From Stictocephala bisonia (taxonomy: Eukaryota > Arthropoda > Insecta > Hemiptera > Membracidae): a stretch of DNA of 64,000 bases. The notes under the pieces were generated by a model. That model was not told the DNA's origin, ran no database searches, and saw nothing but the letters and a program-made list of their open reading frames with translations. Below are positions 61,966 to 64,000 of this stretch, piece after piece. Position 1 is the first letter of the stretch. Each line of letters begins with the position of its first letter. The stretch covers positions 1 to 64,000 of the forward strand of contig JAQJVL010002215.1 in assembly GCA_035578905.1 (NCBI GenBank), given 5' to 3'. The position numbers were made by a program, and so were the translations under genes.

Positions 61966-62086
61966 GGAAACAACTGTGCCGAAACAGGTCATTAGACCTA
62001 AAACACTCGAGGTGTTAACATCGAGCAATACAAAGCTTTTAAGGTCCTTAGGATTTAAAATAAAAGTAAAAAATGTTGGAAATTGA
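61949..62086 (+). CDS. small basic protein between penton and MCP (45 aa)
   Basis: An intact 45-codon frame starts at ATG 61949, overlapping the penton stop by 17 nt, and ends 14 nt inside the major capsid gene. It is rich in basic and hydrophobic residues (VIRPKTLEVLTSSN, LLRSLGFKIKVK). Its tight packing between two capsid genes, and its integrity amid frameshifted neighbours, support a real gene. I do not recognise the family. A small capsid or core accessory protein is a guess. Confidence 0.55.
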   Translation: MGLVFRETTVPKQVIRPKTLEVLTSSNTKLLRSLGFKIKVKNVGN

Positions 62087-63253
62087 GGGAGAAGTCGAAT
62101 ACAGCGATGTTATTACAAGCTGTGAGTATCACACACACAAACCGTACGCCTCTTCAACTTACAAAAACAATGATGAAATACGTATCGCCGTCAGTCAACA
62201 GGACATTTATTACTGCCCCGTTTGAAAGTTCTCTGCATATTTCTGGTAAAATTACAGCCAAAAAGGTTGGCGGTGTAGTCGCAGACGTGTCTCTGATTAA
62301 TAACGCAATGGCGTACTTGTTTGAAGATATTAGATACGAAATTTCTGGTATAACAGTGGACCGTACTAGACTTGGGTGTTGTATCCACTATTAAAAGTTT
62401 ACTGTCACTTAGACAGAATGAAACAAATGCATTGGAAAATGCTTGTTGGTTCGGTCCAGAGTCATCAAAAAAAACAACCGAGTTTACTTTTGCCGTTCCA
62501 TTAAAATTACTCTTTGGTTTCATGGAAGATTACAGGAAAATTATTGTAAATATAAAACAAGAATTGATTCTGCTGCGGTCAGCCAACAACACGGATGTGA
62601 TGTTATCAGAGGATGCGCTATCACACACTCTGGAAATAACCGACTTGTACTGGCGTGTGCCACACTTGACTGTTTCCGATAGTTACAAAGAAAAACTTTT
62701 AAGACTCGTTAATAAAGACACACCGATTCATCTTCCCTTTAGGTCGTGGGAGTGTCACGAATATCCCACGCTCCCACAAACAAAGAGACATAATTGGACT
62801 GTAAAAACGTCATCGCAGATAGAGAAACCCCGCTATGTGATACTAGCGTTTCAAACTGATAGGAAAAATAACATAAAAAAGAACATGTCAGGTTTTGACC
62901 ATTGTGATTTAATGGATATCAAGTTATACCTCAATTCAAGTTACTATCCCTACGACAATATCCGAGGTGATTGGAGTTTATTCTATGAAATGTACGCCAA
63001 ATTTCAGTCTTCATACTACGGTGTTTCCAATTCACCCATCATGGATTTGGATACTTTTAAATCGAAATGTCCAATCTTTGTAATTGACTGCTCCAAGCAG
63101 AATGATTCAATCAAGTCTGGACCTATCGATGTACGCATCGAATTTGAATTTAAAAATAATGTACCGGACAAGACTACAGCTTACTGTTTAATAATTCACG
63201 ATGCACATTTAATGTACAATCTTTTAACAAGTACAGTAAGAACGGTTATGTAA
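62073..63253 (+). pseudogene. major capsid protein (double jelly roll), two frameshifts
   Basis: This is the hexon-like major capsid protein of Polintons, forming the icosahedral shell. The total span of about 393 codons begins at ATG 62073 (LEIEGEVEYSDVITSCEYH). It changes frame near the C4 run at about 62217, continues through LHISGKI and FEDIRYEISG, and changes frame again at about 62365-62378. It then stays open for nearly 290 codons to 63253. The long segment includes NACWFGPESS, PLKLLFGFMEDY, ITDLYWRVPH and a strand-rich C-terminus with LMDIKLYLNSSYYPYDN. Proteins of this kind are widely present in insect genomes with a DJR-like label. The start overlaps the 45-residue gene by 14 nt. 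Confidence 0.8.
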
Positions 63254-63273
63254 TAAAAGGGGAGGGGGGATAA

Positions 63274-63308
63274 TATATAATAATCAAACTAAATTAATTT
63301 ATTCAGTT
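63274..63308 (+). promoter_or_regulatory. core promoter of last gene
   Basis: TATATAA (63274-63280) and a perfect initiator TCAGTT (63303-63308, A at 63305) are 31 bp apart. A short upstream frame (63315-63344) lies between the start site and the main ATG. Confidence 0.65.
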
Positions 63309-63314
63309 GAGAGA

Positions 63315-63344
63315 ATGGAGCCGTCAAGACAAAACCCACAGTAG
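63315..63344 (+). other. 9-codon upstream ORF
   Basis: ATG at 63315 opens nine codons (MEPSRQNPQ) and stops two bases before the main ATG at 63347. It could limit translation of the main frame. Alternatively, one missing or extra base hides an N-terminal extension of the gene. Confidence 0.4.
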
Positions 63345-63346
63345 TC

Positions 63347-63808
63347 ATGTCGACACCGGCTGTGGTGGAGTTTCATGGGTTCAAAGACAATCGCAATAGA
63401 TTTATCGTTAAAGAATTTGTCGTTGTGGGTCCTTTTGTAAATGTAAATATAGTTTTCAAGTCTCCTTATCCTGAAAGTAAGTTGAATAGCGCTGCTCGGA
63501 AAGCTAACAATTGGTGTGAGCGTAAGTTTCACAAAATACTTTGGGAGGAGGGATGTGTACCTTTTAACTTCAAACTAGTTCGTAGCTTACTAAAACCTTT
63601 TGATATAGTCTTTACCAAAGGGTTGGAGAAAAAGTTATTTCTTTCCAAATTTCACGGAATGTTCGGGGAAATCGACGAGTCTTGGAAAGTTCCCGACATG
63701 TATACGTTTTTACCTTGTTGTATACCGCAACATGCTAGTGATGGCAAGTGTGCCTTAGTAAGTGCTCAGTTTTACTACAAAAAGTTGCTTGCTTTTAAAT
63801 GTGTGTAA
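63347..63808 (+). CDS. insect Polinton-associated protein, exonuclease-like family (tentative)
   Basis: An intact frame of 153 residues. The opening VVEFHGFKDNRNRFIVKE, the central NNWCERKFHKILWEEG, the VFTKGLEKKLFL block and a C-terminal Cys/His-containing segment (LPCCIPQHASDGKCAL) match, from memory, a large family of uncharacterised insect proteins found next to Polinton capsid genes. The alternation of short strands and helices resembles a DEDD 3'-5' exonuclease fold, but I cannot identify a full acidic set, so activity is doubtful. It has its own TATA/initiator promoter and a possible AATAAA signal at 63940. Confidence 0.6.
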   Translation: MSTPAVVEFHGFKDNRNRFIVKEFVVVGPFVNVNIVFKSPYPESKLNSAARKANNWCERKFHKILWEEGCVPFNFKLVRSLLKPFDIVFTKGLEKKLFLSKFHGMFGEIDESWKVPDMYTFLPCCIPQHASDGKCALVSAQFYYKKLLAFKCV

Positions 63809-63815
63809 TTTTACT

Positions 63816-63911
63816 GTGAAAATTTTGATAACAATTGTTACTATCGTATCCATAGCTCTGTGTGAATGTGCGTCCTATGGCTGGCCTAAACTCCATAAGT
63901 CCAGGACATGA
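63816..63911 (+). pseudogene. possible small secreted peptide lacking ATG
   Basis: From a GTG at 63816 the frame encodes a basic residue and then a hydrophobic run (KILITIVTIVSIALCECA) like a signal peptide. About 13 polar residues follow before the stop at 63911. No ATG starts it. An ATG-to-GTG change or an upstream exon would be needed. This could be chance. Confidence 0.25.
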
Positions 63912-64000
63912 ACTGTCGAGGTGAGGGCGGCCCAAATTCAATAAAAAATCGCCCGACTGTTCTCTAAGGCAGCCGTAAAACGCGTAAGACCTGAGGCAGT
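63912..64000 (+). other. 3' part of Polinton, GC-richer, incomplete
   Basis: AATAAA at 63940-63945 may end the last transcript. No match to the reverse complement of the left end (51241 onward) was seen, so the right terminal repeat is further right. Confidence 0.4.

Larger units (their letters stand above)
51241..64000 (+). mobile_element. Polinton/Maverick (adintovirus-like) element, right end outside window
   Basis: The element is identified by its gene set on one strand: protein-primed family B DNA polymerase, retrovirus-type integrase with chromodomain, FtsK/HerA-type packaging ATPase, adenain-like protease, minor and major capsid proteins, plus PLA2 and fibre-like proteins. This combination defines Polintons and the virus group called adintoviruses. 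The left end is placed where AT-rich host DNA changes to a CpG-rich block at about 51241. The exact end, the 6-bp target duplication and the right inverted repeat cannot be seen. Polymerase (up to its last residues) and integrase are open. Most virion genes carry single frameshifts. Confidence 0.93.

Noticed and set aside
59755..62380. Programmed ribosomal frameshifting as the cause of the frame changes
   Set aside because: Too many sites, of mixed direction and without consistent slippery heptamers or stem-loops; indel errors or decay explain them better.

Overview
The window looks like arthropod nuclear DNA, most likely insect. It is AT-rich and gene-poor. It has an interstitial array of the arthropod telomere unit TTAGG (18004-18235), poly(A)-tailed non-LTR retrotransposon debris, tRNA-derived SINE-like heads, a palindromic MITE and several satellite arrays. 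I cannot name the species.

Positions 1-51240 hold no convincing host protein gene. What can be supported: a 5'-truncated non-LTR retrotransposon (272-1407, minus); a second LINE 3' remnant (about 39520-39800, minus); a dispersed repeat (called family A here) with seven clear copies and one doubtful one, in both orientations; a second dispersed repeat (family B) with two copies, one apparently split by a piece of family A; a two-copy MITE with about 50-bp imperfect inverted ends (40823-41060, 45229-45450); tRNA-like SINE heads; and tandem arrays of about 140 bp (8899-9915), 211 bp x2 (20611-21034), 173-174 bp (29887-32276) and 108 bp (32569-35220). The long open frames inside the last two arrays are by-products of the repeat period.

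From about 51.2 kb to the right edge lies most of a Polinton/Maverick (adintovirus-like) element, all genes on the plus strand. In order: a GC-rich control region with YY1-, E2F-, ETS-, NRF-1-, nuclear-receptor- and bZIP-like sites; protein-primed family B DNA polymerase (52526-55720, tail broken up to 55972); a non-coding 0.7-kb spacer; DDE integrase with C-terminal chromodomain (56692-57621); packaging ATPase (57660-58344); a DUF8207-like protein (58429-59399); a fibre-like protein built of tail-fibre-type repeats (59462-60345); a parvovirus-VP1-type phospholipase A2 protein (60409-60922); an adenain-like cysteine protease (about 60898-61292); minor capsid/penton-like protein (61279-61965); a 45-residue basic protein (61949-62086); major capsid protein (62073-63253); and an insect Polinton-associated protein (63347-63808). 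Polymerase and integrase would replicate and insert the element; ATPase, protease, two capsid proteins, fibre-like protein and PLA2 form a virion module.

Two features stand out. First, most transcription units carry their own TATA box followed about 28-33 bp later by an arthropod-type initiator (TCAKTY), while protease, penton, the 45-residue protein and MCP are packed with 14-17 nt overlaps. Second, about 15 single-frame shifts are concentrated in 57.7-62.4 kb with hardly any substitution stops. That suggests either very recent decay or local consensus errors in the assembly. The right end and right terminal inverted repeat lie outside the window.
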